Positions 17,034 through 25,388 of a stretch of 34,008 bases of DNA are shown here, one piece after another. Below the pieces are notes generated by a model, which did not search any database, was not told the DNA's origin, and saw nothing but the letters and a program-made list of their open reading frames with translations. A program made the position numbers and the translations under genes. This DNA is from Kribbella sindirgiensis (GTDB lineage: Bacteria; Actinomycetota; Actinomycetes; Propionibacteriales; Kribbellaceae). How positions within the stretch are numbered: the stretch's first letter is position 1; the number at the start of each line of letters is the position of its first letter. Where the stretch lies: assembly GCF_004331435.1 (NCBI RefSeq), contig NZ_SJKA01000034.1:1-34008 (forward strand), in the 5' to 3' direction.

Positions 17034-18560
17034 ATGAAGCGCATTCATCGCGCCGGACTGGCCGCGACCGCGATCGCCGGTCTGGCCGTCATCACCATCA
17101 CCGTGAACGTGCAGGCCGCCCAACCCGGTGGCTCGGCCGCGTCCCCGGTCGCGGCCGCGCGCGCCAACGCCGCGCAGCTCGGTCTCGGTGACGGCGGTGA
17201 CCTGGTCGTCCGCGACGTCGTCACCGACGCGGACGGCAGCAGCCACGTCCGGTTCGACCGCACGTACCAGGGTCTGCCCGTCGTCGGCGGCGATGTCGTC
17301 GTCCACCAGGACAAGGCCGGCAAGGCCCGCTCGTCCAGCGGCGGCGTCGGCAAGCTCAGCCTCTCGACGAAGCCGGCCGTGTCCGCTGCGACCGCGTTCG
17401 CCGCTGCCAAGACGAAGAGCAGCAAGCAGCAACTCGTCGTCTTCGTGACGAACGCCGGTCAGTCCAAGCTCGCCTACAAGGTCGTCAGCGAGGGCCGCAA
17501 GGCCAACGGCGAGCCGACCGGCACCGAGACGTACGTCGACGCGCAGAACGGGAAGGTTCTGGACAGCTGGACCACGGTCAACGACGACCTGGGCAGCGGC
17601 ACCGGCCTGTACGTCGGCACCGTCGGCCTGGACACCACGAAGTCCGGCACCAGCTGGACGATGGTCGACCCGGTCCGCGGCGGCAACGCGACGTACAACG
17701 CCGGCACGCTGTTCTCGGACGCCGACAACGTCTGGGGGACCGGCAGCAACTCGAACGCGCAGACCGCCGGCGTCGACGCCCACTACGGCATCGCCAAGAC
17801 GTGGGACTACTACAAGAGCGTGCACGGCCGCAACGGCATCGCCAACGACGGCAAGGGCGCGAAGTCGTACGTCCACGACGGCGCGTACGTGAACGCGTCC
17901 TGGAGCGATTCCTGCTTCTGCATGCGGTACGGCGACGGCGACGCGAGCCAGGGGATCGGCCCGCTCGTCGAGCTGGACATCGCCGGCCACGAGATGAGCC
18001 ACGGCGTCACCAGCCGCTCGGCCGGCCTGCGCTACAGCGGCGAGTCCGGCGGCCTGAACGAGTCGACGTCGGACATCTTCGGTACGGCGGTCGAGTGGTA
18101 CACCGCGAACAGCCAGGACACCCCGGACTACGTGCTGGGTGAGGAGATCTTCACCGACTACAACCCGGCGACGAACTACATCCGGCGGCTCGACAAGCCG
18201 TCGATGGACGGTGCGAGCGCCGACTCGTGGTCGAGGAGCGTCGGCCGGCTGAACGTGCACTACTCGTCCGGTGTCGGCAACCACTTCTTCTACCTGCTGT
18301 CCGAGGGCAGCGGCGCGAAGACGATCAACGGCGTCGCGTACAACAGCCCGACGGTCAACGGCGTCACGGTCACCGGGATCGGCATCAGCAAGGCCGAGAA
18401 GATCTGGTACCGCGCGCTGACGACGTACATGACGTCCCGGACCGACTACCACGGTGCGCGGACGGCGACGCTGAACGCCGCCACGGACCTGTACGGCGCG
18501 AGCAGCCCGGAGCGGGCCGCGGTCGAGAAGGCATGGACCGCGGTGAACGTTCTGCCGTAA
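17034..18560 (+). CDS. Secreted M4 family zinc metalloprotease (thermolysin-like)
   Basis: 508 residues. A Sec signal peptide (1-29) is followed by an FTP/PepSY-type propeptide (about 45-185, with TYQGLPVVGGDVVVH and a strand TETYVDAQNGKVL) that keeps the enzyme inactive until export. The catalytic domain carries the zinc site HEMSH (H319, E320, H323) and the third ligand in GLNESTSD (E343). The second catalytic histidine is probably in the NVHYSSGVGNHFFY segment. It should cleave extracellular proteins on the N-side of hydrophobic residues, with calcium for stability. AAGGAG before the ATG is a good ribosome site. A strong hairpin follows the gene. An emfourin-type inhibitor of such proteases is encoded 8.4 kb away at 26977. 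Confidence 0.96.
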   Translation: MKRIHRAGLAATAIAGLAVITITVNVQAAQPGGSAASPVAAARANAAQLGLGDGGDLVVRDVVTDADGSSHVRFDRTYQGLPVVGGDVVVHQDKAGKARSSSGGVGKLSLSTKPAVSAATAFAAAKTKSSKQQLVVFVTNAGQSKLAYKVVSEGRKANGEPTGTETYVDAQNGKVLDSWTTVNDDLGSGTGLYVGTVGLDTTKSGTSWTMVDPVRGGNATYNAGTLFSDADNVWGTGSNSNAQTAGVDAHYGIAKTWDYYKSVHGRNGIANDGKGAKSYVHDGAYVNASWSDSCFCMRYGDGDASQGIGPLVELDIAGHEMSHGVTSRSAGLRYSGESGGLNESTSDIFGTAVEWYTANSQDTPDYVLGEEIFTDYNPATNYIRRLDKPSMDGASADSWSRSVGRLNVHYSSGVGNHFFYLLSEGSGAKTINGVAYNSPTVNGVTVTGIGISKAEKIWYRALTTYMTSRTDYHGARTATLNAATDLYGASSPERAAVEKAWTAVNVLP

Positions 18561-18581
18561 TTGCGTGAACATCGGTGCGAG

Positions 18582-18616
18582 CGGCGGTTTCCGGAGAGAC
18601 ATTCCGGAAATCGCCG
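18582..18616 (+). terminator. Terminator hairpin after the M4 protease gene
   Basis: Fourteen-base arms (18582-18595 and 18603-18616) pair with a single G-U-type mismatch around a 7-base loop, 21 bp after the protease stop. A short T-containing stretch (TTCGTCGT) follows. It separates the protease from the glycolytic cluster. Confidence 0.75.
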
Positions 18617-18688
18617 TTCGTCGTACCAGCCAGTGGTCTGGTCTGAAGCCGTGAAAAATAACCGGTGGTCTCATCTGGACGCTACCAG

Positions 18689-18716
18689 TTGATCGAGTGG
18701 GCTGTTGGGCTAGTGT
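18689..18716 (+). promoter_or_regulatory. Candidate housekeeping promoter of gap
   Basis: TTGATC (18689-18694) and TAGTGT (18711-18716), 16 bases apart, match the actinobacterial sigma-A pattern. They precede the gap GTG by 50 bases, leaving a short leader with a GAGGAG ribosome site at 18750. A strong promoter here would serve the whole gap-pgk-tpiA-secG-rbpA cluster. Confidence 0.5.
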
Positions 18717-18765
18717 TCGGGCTGTAGCGGCAGTGCCAAAGCTAGTTCTGAGGAGACGCAGACCC

Positions 18766-19773
18766 GTGACCGTACGCGTAGGTATCAACGGCTTCGGCCG
18801 CATCGGCCGTAACTTCTTCCGCGCCGTGCAGGCGTCCGGTGCCGACATCGAGGTCGTCGCCGTCAACGACCTGACCGACAACCAGACCCTCGCTCACCTG
18901 CTGAAGTACGACTCGATCCTGGGCCGGTTCCCGGGTGAGGTCTCCGCCACCGACGACGACATCACCGTCGGCGGCAAGAGCTTCAAGGCGTTCGCCGAGC
19001 GCGACCCGGCCAACCTGAAGTGGTCGGACGTCGGCGCCGACGTGGTGATCGAGTCCACCGGTTTCTTCACCGACGCCACCAAGGCCAAGACGCACGCCGA
19101 CAACGGCGCCAAGAAGGTCATCATCTCCGCCCCGGCGAAGAACGAGGACCTGACCGTGGTGATGGGCGTGAACCACGACCTGTACGACGCCGAGAAGCAC
19201 ACCGTGATCTCGAACGCGTCCTGCACCACGAACTGCATCGCCCCGCTGGCCAAGGTCCTCAACGACGCGTTCACGATCGAGAAGGGTCTGATGACCACGA
19301 TCCACGCGTACACCCAGGACCAGAACCTGCAGGACGGCCCGCACAAGGACCTGCGCCGTGCCCGTGCCGCCGCGCTGAACATCGTCCCGACCTCGACCGG
19401 CGCCGCCAAGGCGATCGGCCTGGTGCTGCCGGAGCTCAAGGGCAAGCTGGACGGCTACGCGCTGCGCGTCCCGGTCCCGACCGGCTCGGCCACCGACCTG
19501 ACCGTCGAGGTGGGCCGCGAGGTCACCGTCGAGGAGGTCAAGGAGGCCTACAAGGCCGCCGCGTCCGAGGGCTCGCTGAAGGGCTACCTGACCTACACCG
19601 AGGACGACATCGTCTCGAGCGACATCGTCACCGACCCGGCGTCCTGCATCTTCGACGCCGGCCTGACCAAGGTGATCGGCAACCAGGTCAAGGTCGTCGG
19701 CTGGTACGACAACGAGTGGGGCTACTCGAACCGCCTCGTCGACCTGGTGAACCACGTCGGCGCCTCGCTCTGA
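18766..19773 (+). CDS. gap: Glyceraldehyde-3-phosphate dehydrogenase, type I
   Basis: 335 residues. It oxidises glyceraldehyde-3-phosphate to 1,3-bisphosphoglycerate with NAD+ in the cytoplasm. The N-terminal Rossmann motif is VGINGFGRIGRN (5-16). An Asp follows the second strand (AVNDLTD), which fits NAD preference. The catalytic cysteine is C153 in SNASCTTNC, and the C-terminal segment WYDNEWGYSNRLVDL is diagnostic. The GTG at 18766 was chosen because it yields the family-standard start (VTVRVGINGFG) with GAGGAG upstream; the longer frame adds unrelated residues. Length is normal. It is the first gene of the lower-glycolysis cluster, followed by a strong intercistronic stem-loop and pgk. 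Confidence 0.98.
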   Translation: MTVRVGINGFGRIGRNFFRAVQASGADIEVVAVNDLTDNQTLAHLLKYDSILGRFPGEVSATDDDITVGGKSFKAFAERDPANLKWSDVGADVVIESTGFFTDATKAKTHADNGAKKVIISAPAKNEDLTVVMGVNHDLYDAEKHTVISNASCTTNCIAPLAKVLNDAFTIEKGLMTTIHAYTQDQNLQDGPHKDLRRARAAALNIVPTSTGAAKAIGLVLPELKGKLDGYALRVPVPTGSATDLTVEVGREVTVEEVKEAYKAAASEGSLKGYLTYTEDDIVSSDIVTDPASCIFDAGLTKVIGNQVKVVGWYDNEWGYSNRLVDLVNHVGASL

Positions 19774-19781
19774 CATTCCCC

Positions 19782-19828
19782 AGCTTTGCGTCCGAAGAGA
19801 GCCCTGGTGCTTCTTCGGGCGCAAAGCT
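19782..19828 (+). other. Intercistronic stem-loop between gap and pgk
   Basis: Seventeen-base arms (19782-19798 and 19812-19828), beginning AGCTTTGCGTCCGAAGA, pair with one G-U around a 13-base loop. It fills most of the 78-bp gap-pgk spacer and ends 23 bases before the pgk start. Being inside a likely operon and lacking a T-tract, it may stabilise or process the gap message, or end part of the transcripts so that gap is made in excess. Confidence 0.75.
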
Positions 19829-19851
19829 CGTTCTCACGAGGAAGCTGAACT

Positions 19852-21045
19852 GTGAAGACCATCGAAGATCTCGGCGACCTGGCGGGCCAGCGGGTGCTGG
19901 TCCGGTCCGACCTGAACGTGCCGATCAAGGACGAGGTGATCGGCGACGACGGCCGGATCCGCGCGTCGCTGCCGACTCTGGTGAAGCTGGCGAAGGCGGG
20001 CGCGAAGGTGATCGTGACCGCGCACCTCGGCCGCCCCAAGGGGCAGCCGAACCCGGCGTACACGCTGGCCCCGGTGGCCAAGCGGCTCGGTGAGCTGCTG
20101 CAGCCCGAGGGCATCACGGTGCGGTTCGCCACCGACGTCACCGGTGACGCGGCGCAGACCGCCGTACAGGATCTCGACGAGGGCGAGGTCCTGCTGCTGG
20201 AGAACGTGCGCTACGACCCGCGCGAGGAGAGCAAGGACGAGGCCGAGCGGGGTGCGCTGGCCGATGAGCTGGCGGCGCTCGCGGACGTCTTCGTCAGCGA
20301 CGGCTTCGGTGTCGTGCACCGCAAGCAGGCCAGTGTGTACGACGTCGCGCGCAAGCTCCCGCACGCCGCGGGCGGTCTGGTGCTGGCCGAGGTCGACGTA
20401 CTGAAGAAGCTCACCGAGGACCCGGCCCGGCCGTACGTCGTCGTGCTCGGCGGCGCCAAGGTGTCGGACAAGCTCGCGGTGATCGACAACCTGCTCGCCA
20501 AGGCCGACAAGCTGCTGATCGGCGGCGGGATGGTCTTCACGTTCCTGAAGGCGCAGGGCCACGAGGTCGGCAAGAGCCTGCTCGAGGAAGACCAGTTGGA
20601 CATCGTCCGCGGCTACCTGAACGAGGCCGGCGACAAGATCGTGCTCCCGACCGACATCGTCGTCGCGCCCGAGTTCAAGGCGGACTCGCCGGCCACCGTC
20701 GTGGCCGCGGACGCGATCCCGGCCGACCAGCTCGGCCTGGACATCGGTCCGGACTCCGCCAAGGTCTTCGCCGCCGAGGTCGCCGCGGCGCGCACCGTCT
20801 TCTGGAACGGCCCGATGGGCGTGTTCGAGATGGCCGCGTTCGCCGGCGGAACCAAGGCGGTCGCGCAGGCGTTGACCGAGGTGGACGGGCTGAGTGTCGT
20901 CGGCGGCGGTGACTCCGCGGCCGCCGTCCGGCAGCTAGGCTTCGCCGACGACGCGTTCGGCCACATCTCCACCGGTGGCGGGGCGTCGCTGGAATACCTG
21001 GAGGGCAAGGAGCTCCCGGGTCTCGCCGTACTGGAAGAGGACTGA
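19852..21045 (+). CDS. pgk: Phosphoglycerate kinase
   Basis: 397 residues, full length. It transfers the acyl phosphate of 1,3-bisphosphoglycerate to ADP. Motifs in order: RSDLNVP (18-24) and TAHLGRPKG in the substrate-binding N-domain, ENVRY, SDGFGVVHRKQASVYD, then LGGAKVSDK, GGGMVFTFLKAQG, FWNGPMGVFE and the nucleotide-domain GGGDSAAA. The GTG start has a GAGGAAG ribosome site and matches the usual N-terminus (KTIEDLGDLAGQRVLVR). It lies two bases before tpiA, so the two are certainly co-transcribed. Confidence 0.98.
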   Translation: MKTIEDLGDLAGQRVLVRSDLNVPIKDEVIGDDGRIRASLPTLVKLAKAGAKVIVTAHLGRPKGQPNPAYTLAPVAKRLGELLQPEGITVRFATDVTGDAAQTAVQDLDEGEVLLLENVRYDPREESKDEAERGALADELAALADVFVSDGFGVVHRKQASVYDVARKLPHAAGGLVLAEVDVLKKLTEDPARPYVVVLGGAKVSDKLAVIDNLLAKADKLLIGGGMVFTFLKAQGHEVGKSLLEEDQLDIVRGYLNEAGDKIVLPTDIVVAPEFKADSPATVVAADAIPADQLGLDIGPDSAKVFAAEVAAARTVFWNGPMGVFEMAAFAGGTKAVAQALTEVDGLSVVGGGDSAAAVRQLGFADDAFGHISTGGGASLEYLEGKELPGLAVLEED

Positions 21046-21047
21046 GC

Positions 21048-21863
21048 ATGGCCGCCGACAACACAGCTGCCCGTACGCCGTTGATGGCGGGCAACTGGAA
21101 GATGAACCTCAACCACGTCGAGGCCGTGCACCTGCTGCAGAAGCTGAGCTGGACGCTGCAGGACAAGAAGCACGACTTCGAGCGGGTCGAGGTGGCGGTG
21201 CTGCCGCCGTTCACCGACATTCGCAGCGTGCAGACGCTGGTCGACGGTGACCGGATGAAGATCCGGTACGGCGCGCAGGACGTGTCCACGCACGACTCCG
21301 GGGCGTACACCGGCGAGATCTCGGCGGCGATGCTGAGCAAGCTCGGCTGCACCTATGTGCTGACCGGGCACTCGGAGCGCCGGCAGTACCACGGCGAGGA
21401 CGACGCCCTGGTGAACGCCAAGACGGCGAAGGCGCTCGAGGCCGGGCTGATCCCGATCGTGTGTGTCGGCGAGGGGCTCGAGGTGCGCAAGGCCGGCGAG
21501 CAGGTGCCGCACACGCTGGCCCAGGTCGACGGCGCGCTGGCCGGCCTGAAGCAGGACGACGTCCGCAAGCTGGTGCTGGCCTACGAGCCGGTCTGGGCGA
21601 TCGGTACCGGCGAGGTCGCGACGCCGGAGGACGCGCAGGAGGTGATCGCCGCGATCCGGGGCCGGATCGAGGAGACGATCTCACCCTCGGTCGCCGACTC
21701 GGTACGGATTCTTTACGGTGGATCGGTGAAGATGGCCAGCGCAGGTGGCATCATGGCCCAACCGGATGTCGACGGCTGCCTGGTCGGAGGCGCGAGCCTC
21801 CAGGTGGACGAGTTCGCCGGCATCTGCCGTTACCTGGACCTTCAGTTAGGCTACTCCTCGTGA
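21048..21863 (+). CDS. tpiA: Triosephosphate isomerase
   Basis: 271 residues. It interconverts dihydroxyacetone phosphate and glyceraldehyde-3-phosphate as a dimer of TIM barrels. Catalytic residues are visible: K18 in AGNWKMN, H108 in TGHSERR and E180 in AYEPVWAIGTG; the phosphate-binding YGGSVK is near the end. The ATG is two bases after the pgk stop, with GGAAGAGG inside the end of pgk as ribosome site. Its stop overlaps the secG GTG by four bases (GTGA). The N-terminus is slightly longer than in Escherichia coli, as is usual in actinobacteria. Confidence 0.98.
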   Translation: MAADNTAARTPLMAGNWKMNLNHVEAVHLLQKLSWTLQDKKHDFERVEVAVLPPFTDIRSVQTLVDGDRMKIRYGAQDVSTHDSGAYTGEISAAMLSKLGCTYVLTGHSERRQYHGEDDALVNAKTAKALEAGLIPIVCVGEGLEVRKAGEQVPHTLAQVDGALAGLKQDDVRKLVLAYEPVWAIGTGEVATPEDAQEVIAAIRGRIEETISPSVADSVRILYGGSVKMASAGGIMAQPDVDGCLVGGASLQVDEFAGICRYLDLQLGYSS

Positions 21864-22093
21864 TTCTCGCTTTCTCGATCGTCGTGATCGTCTGCAGCCT
21901 GTTCCTGACGCTGCTGGTACTGCTGCACAAAGGCCGCGGTGGCGGCCTCTCGGACCTGTTCGGTGGCGGGGTGTCGTCCAGCCTGGGCGGCTCGTCGGTC
22001 GCCGAGCGGAACCTGGACCGGATCACGATCGGCGTCGGTCTGATCTGGTTCGCCGCCATCGTCGCGCTCGGCCTGCTCTACAAGCTCGGCTGA
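21860..22093 (+). CDS. secG: Preprotein translocase subunit SecG
   Basis: 77 residues. SecG is the small membrane subunit of the SecYEG channel. Two hydrophobic helices are visible (about 1-22 and 56-74), joined by a loop with HKGRGGGLSDLFGGG, the family signature, and SSVAERNLDRIT. The GTG start overlaps the tpiA stop, giving translational coupling and explaining the absence of a separate leader. Linkage of secG to tpiA is standard in actinobacteria and many other bacteria. Confidence 0.96.
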   Translation: MILAFSIVVIVCSLFLTLLVLLHKGRGGGLSDLFGGGVSSSLGGSSVAERNLDRITIGVGLIWFAAIVALGLLYKLG

Positions 22094-22109
22094 GGGGGAG
22101 TAGGTTCCC

Positions 22110-22469
22110 GTGGCTGGTGGTGGCAGTGCGATTCGTGGCAGCCGGGTCGGTGCCGGGCCGATGGGCGAGGCGGAGCGCGGCGACACCGCGCCCCGGCAGC
22201 GCATCGTGTTCTTCTGTGCGAACGGGCACGAGACCGCGACCTGGTTCGCGGTCGAGGCGGCCATCCCGGAGGAGTGGGACTGTCCGCGGTGCGGTCTGCC
22301 GACCAGCACCGATGTGAACAACCCGCCTCCGCCGCCGAAGATCGAGCCCTACAAGACCCACCTGGCCTATGTGAAGGAGCGCCGCTCCGAGCAGGAGGCG
22401 CAGGAGATCCTCGACGAGGCGCTGGAGAAACTCCGCGCCCGCCGCGCCCGCGGCGAAGTCATCTTCTGA
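22110..22469 (+). CDS. rbpA: RNA polymerase-binding protein RbpA
   Basis: 119 residues. RbpA is an actinobacterial factor that binds the beta' subunit and the principal sigma factor and stabilises open promoter complexes; it also affects rifampicin tolerance. The N-terminus (AIRGSRVGAGPMGEAERG) is the conserved tail that contacts the promoter. The core has a zinc-type pair, CANGHE and CPRCG, and the C-terminal helix (THLAYVKERRSEQEAQEIL) is the sigma-interaction domain. The GTG start has GAGGGGGAG upstream. It is 16 bp after secG, so it is read with the glycolytic cluster, and a perfect palindromic hairpin follows it. Confidence 0.97.
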   Translation: MAGGGSAIRGSRVGAGPMGEAERGDTAPRQRIVFFCANGHETATWFAVEAAIPEEWDCPRCGLPTSTDVNNPPPPPKIEPYKTHLAYVKERRSEQEAQEILDEALEKLRARRARGEVIF

Positions 22470-22482
22470 CCTACGACGCCTG

Positions 22483-22504
22483 GCCCGGACCGATCGGTCC
22501 GGGC
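22483..22504 (+). terminator. Terminator after rbpA
   Basis: A perfect 22-base palindrome with 9-bp arms (GCCCGGACC) around a GATC loop lies 13 bp after the rbpA stop, followed by TTGTG. It marks the end of the gap-to-rbpA unit. Confidence 0.85.
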
Positions 22505-22538
22505 TTGTGCGTTGTGTGAGCGGACCGCTCCGGCGCGC

Positions 22539-22553
22539 TAGGGTCTGCGCATG
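22539..22553 (+). promoter_or_regulatory. Candidate leaderless promoter of the beta-propeller gene
   Basis: TAGGGT (22539-22544) lies exactly six bases before the ATG at 22551, and no ribosome site is visible between. This is the spacing of a -10 element for a leaderless transcript. No clear -35 is seen. Confidence 0.5.
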
Positions 22554-23534
22554 AAGACGTCGATCGCGCCCGTCCGCTGGACCCCGCCGCCCGTGCCGCC
22601 GGTGCGGCACCCTGCCGCGATCGACGTCGAGGTGGTCGCGCTGCCCGGCGCGGGACCCGAGGACACGCTGATCGACGACGACGGCAGCGTCCTCACCGGT
22701 CTGTACGACGGCCGCATCCTGCGCGTCAGCGCCGACGGCAAGACGATCAGCACTCTCGCCGACACGGGTGGCCGGCCGCTCGGCCTGGAATGGCTGCCCG
22801 ACGGCAAGGTGCTGATCTGCGACGCGAACCGCGGTCTGCTGACGCTCGACAAGGACAACCGGATCACCACGTTGCTGTCCGAGATCGACGGCCGCCCGAT
22901 GCGGTTCTGCAACAACGCGGACGTCACCGAGGACGGCACGATCTACTTCACCGACTCGTCGACCCGCTTCGGCATCGACGAGTGGATGGCCGATCTCCTC
23001 GAACACTCCACGACCGGCAGCGTGTACCGCCGTACGCCCGACGGCGAGCTCACCCGGCTGGCGACCGGTCGCGGCTTCCCGAACGGCGTGGCGCTCAGCA
23101 GCGACCGCCGTACTCTCTTCTGGGCCGAGACCGCGACGTACGGGCTCTACAAACTCGACCTCACCACCGAGGGCGCCGAGCCGGTGCAGATCGCCGCGAT
23201 CCCGGGGCTCCCGGACAACATCGCCCGCGGCTCGGACGGCCTGATCTGGGTCGCGGTCGGCTCGCCACGCAACGCCGTACTCGATCTGCTCCTGCCCAAG
23301 CACCCGGTGCTCCGCAAGATCGTCTGGAACCTGCCCGACGCGCTGAAGCCGAAGGCCGCGGACATCATCGAGATCCAGGCGTACGACGAGAATGGCGAAC
23401 TGGTCCACGACCTGCGCGCCAAGCACCCGGACTTCCACATGCCCACCGGCGTCCGCGAACGCGACGGGAAGGTGTGGCTAGGAAGCATCGGCACGAGCTC
23501 CCTAGCCACGTTCCCGACGCCTACTTCTTCGTAG
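22551..23534 (+). CDS. SMP-30/gluconolactonase or strictosidine-synthase-like beta-propeller protein
   Basis: 327 residues, no signal peptide. Repeated blade motifs are visible: DGSVLTGLYDGRILRVS, LGLEWLPDGKVLICDANRGLL, the metal-site FCNNADVTEDGTIYFTDSS, GRGFPNGVALSSDRRTLFWAETATYGL and PDNIARGSDGLIWVA. The N-x-D and FPNG patterns are shared by gluconolactonases and strictosidine-synthase-like lactonases. It probably hydrolyses a lactone or ester using a bound calcium or zinc ion, but the substrate cannot be told. Its last 14 bases overlap the end of the convergent BCCT gene. The length is close to the family norm. Confidence 0.88.
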   Translation: MKTSIAPVRWTPPPVPPVRHPAAIDVEVVALPGAGPEDTLIDDDGSVLTGLYDGRILRVSADGKTISTLADTGGRPLGLEWLPDGKVLICDANRGLLTLDKDNRITTLLSEIDGRPMRFCNNADVTEDGTIYFTDSSTRFGIDEWMADLLEHSTTGSVYRRTPDGELTRLATGRGFPNGVALSSDRRTLFWAETATYGLYKLDLTTEGAEPVQIAAIPGLPDNIARGSDGLIWVAVGSPRNAVLDLLLPKHPVLRKIVWNLPDALKPKAADIIEIQAYDENGELVHDLRAKHPDFHMPTGVRERDGKVWLGSIGTSSLATFPTPTSS

Positions 23535-25248
23535 CAGGCACGTCGTCCTGCTTCTCGCCGCTGCTCACGACCAGGGCGAAGTCCTCGCCGTGGGTGCTGA
23601 CACCTTCGATGACCGCAGCCTCGACCGCCTCCGAGCCGATCTCGCTGCGCAGCATCAAGGGGTCGGTGCGCAGGTCCTTGGCCAGCGCGACCGCGAGACC
23701 GACCATCACGATCGCGAACGGCAGCGCCGCGACGATCGTGAGGTTCTGCAGGCCCTGCAAGGCGTCCGCACCGCCTCCGCCGGCGATCAGCATGATCGCG
23801 GCCACCGCACCGGTGAGCACGCCCCAGAAGATCACCAGCGGCTTCTTCGGCTCGATCGCGCCGCGCTCGGACAGCGTGCCCATGACGATCGACGCGGCGT
23901 CCGCCCCGGAGACGAAGAAGATCGCCACCAGGACGACGACGATGACCGTCGTGATCGCGCTCAGCGGGATGTGGTCGAGCATGCCGAACAGCTGACCCTC
24001 GGTCGTCGACGCGCCGGCGATGTCCGTGCCGTCCCGCTGCAGGTCGATCGCCGTACCGCCGAAGATGCAGAACCACAGCACGCTGACCAGCGACGGCACC
24101 AGCAGCACGCCGGTGACGAACTGCCGGATCGTGCGGCCACGGCTGATCCGGGCGATGAACATGCCGACGAACGGCGTCCACGAGATCCACCAGGCCCAGT
24201 AGAAGACGGTCCAGCCGGACAGCCAGGTGGCCATCGCGTCGCCGCCGCTCGCCTCGGTCCGCGCGGCCATGTCGGCCAGGTCGCGGAAGTAGTCGCCGAT
24301 CGCGGTCGGCACCAGGTTCAGGATCAGCACCGTCGGGCCGACCACGAACACGAAGACCGCGAGGACGACGGCCAGCACCATGTTGATGTTCGAGAGCCAC
24401 TGGATGCCCTTCGCAACGCCGGACACCGCCGAGGCCACGAAGGCCGCGGTCAGTACGGCGATCACGCCGATCATGACGCCGTTCCCGGTCTTGTCCAGCC
24501 AGCCGAGGATCCGGACACCGGAACCGATCTGCAGCGCGCCGAGCCCGAGCGACGCGGCCGACCCGAACAGCGTCGCGAAGATCGCCAGCCCGTCGATCAC
24601 CTTGCCGATCGGTCCTTCGGTACGGCGTCCCAGCAACGGGGCGAACGCCGCGCTGATCAGCTGCGACCGGCCGCGCCGGAACGTGCCGTACGCGATCGCG
24701 ATCCCGACGACGGCGTAGATCGCCCACGGGTGCAGGGTCCAGTGGAACAACGTGGTCGCCATCGCCGTCTCGAGCGCTTCCGGCGACCCGCCCTGGACGG
24801 TACCGGGCGGCGGCTTGACGAAGTGCGTGAGCGGCTCGCTGACGCCGAAGAACATCAGCCCGATGCCCATGCCGGCGCTGAACATCATCGCGACCCAGGA
24901 CACGGTCTTGAACTCGGGTTCCTCGTCGTCGCGGCCGAGCGGGATCCGCCCGTACCGTCCGGCGGCGAGCCAGATCACGTAGACGACGAAGCCGGAGGCC
25001 AGCAGGACGAACAGCCAGCCGGTGTTCTGCTCGACCCAGCCGAGGGCCGAGCCGGACGCCGTACCGAGACCGGCGGCGTCGATGATGCCCCAGGCGACGA
25101 AGGCCAGGGCGATGACCGCGGTGACACCGAAGGTGACGCGGTCGAGTCCGGAGCCGCGACTTCGGCTCCCGGGTGGTGGGGGTGTTGCGATCGCTGGATG
25201 TGTCGCGGGGTCTTGGGTGTCTGCCTGGTTGTCGATATCGATCGCCAC
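23521..25248 (-). CDS. BCCT family transporter (betaine/carnitine/choline type)
   Basis: 575 residues, 12 membrane helices. It resembles sodium-coupled glycine-betaine carriers such as BetP. SAGMGIGLMFFGVSEPL (124-140) is the glycine-rich unwound helix, and TVFYWAWWISWTPFVGMF (347-364) followed by IARISRGRTIRQF is the family signature with the substrate-binding tryptophans. The N-terminal 35 residues are hydrophilic and the C-terminus (about 540-575) is a short acidic cytoplasmic tail. The usual role is uptake of compatible solutes under osmotic stress. The start codon is GTG at 25248, without a clear ribosome site. The gene is divergent from the LLM oxidoreductase and overlaps the beta-propeller gene by 14 bases at its 3' end. 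Confidence 0.95.
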   Translation of the reverse strand: MAIDIDNQADTQDPATHPAIATPPPPGSRSRGSGLDRVTFGVTAVIALAFVAWGIIDAAGLGTASGSALGWVEQNTGWLFVLLASGFVVYVIWLAAGRYGRIPLGRDDEEPEFKTVSWVAMMFSAGMGIGLMFFGVSEPLTHFVKPPPGTVQGGSPEALETAMATTLFHWTLHPWAIYAVVGIAIAYGTFRRGRSQLISAAFAPLLGRRTEGPIGKVIDGLAIFATLFGSAASLGLGALQIGSGVRILGWLDKTGNGVMIGVIAVLTAAFVASAVSGVAKGIQWLSNINMVLAVVLAVFVFVVGPTVLILNLVPTAIGDYFRDLADMAARTEASGGDAMATWLSGWTVFYWAWWISWTPFVGMFIARISRGRTIRQFVTGVLLVPSLVSVLWFCIFGGTAIDLQRDGTDIAGASTTEGQLFGMLDHIPLSAITTVIVVVLVAIFFVSGADAASIVMGTLSERGAIEPKKPLVIFWGVLTGAVAAIMLIAGGGGADALQGLQNLTIVAALPFAIVMVGLAVALAKDLRTDPLMLRSEIGSEAVEAAVIEGVSTHGEDFALVVSSGEKQDDVPATKK

Positions 25249-25373
25249 AGGTAAGTCACGCCTCGCTTCGGCGCGCCTCCGTTCTGTTGTGTCGGGGACA
25301 GGGTGGGGACTGCCTTACGACCGTGTCGAAGATCGTGGCAAAACGCAACAATCGTGCTTTCGGCCACACTCGG

Positions 25374-25388
25374 TAAGGTGCGCACATG
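25374..25388 (+). promoter_or_regulatory. Candidate leaderless promoter of the LLM oxidoreductase gene
   Basis: TAAGGT (25374-25379) is followed by six bases and the ATG at 25386. No Shine-Dalgarno sequence fits between. This places the expected transcript start on the A of ATG. No clear -35 is visible. Confidence 0.5.
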
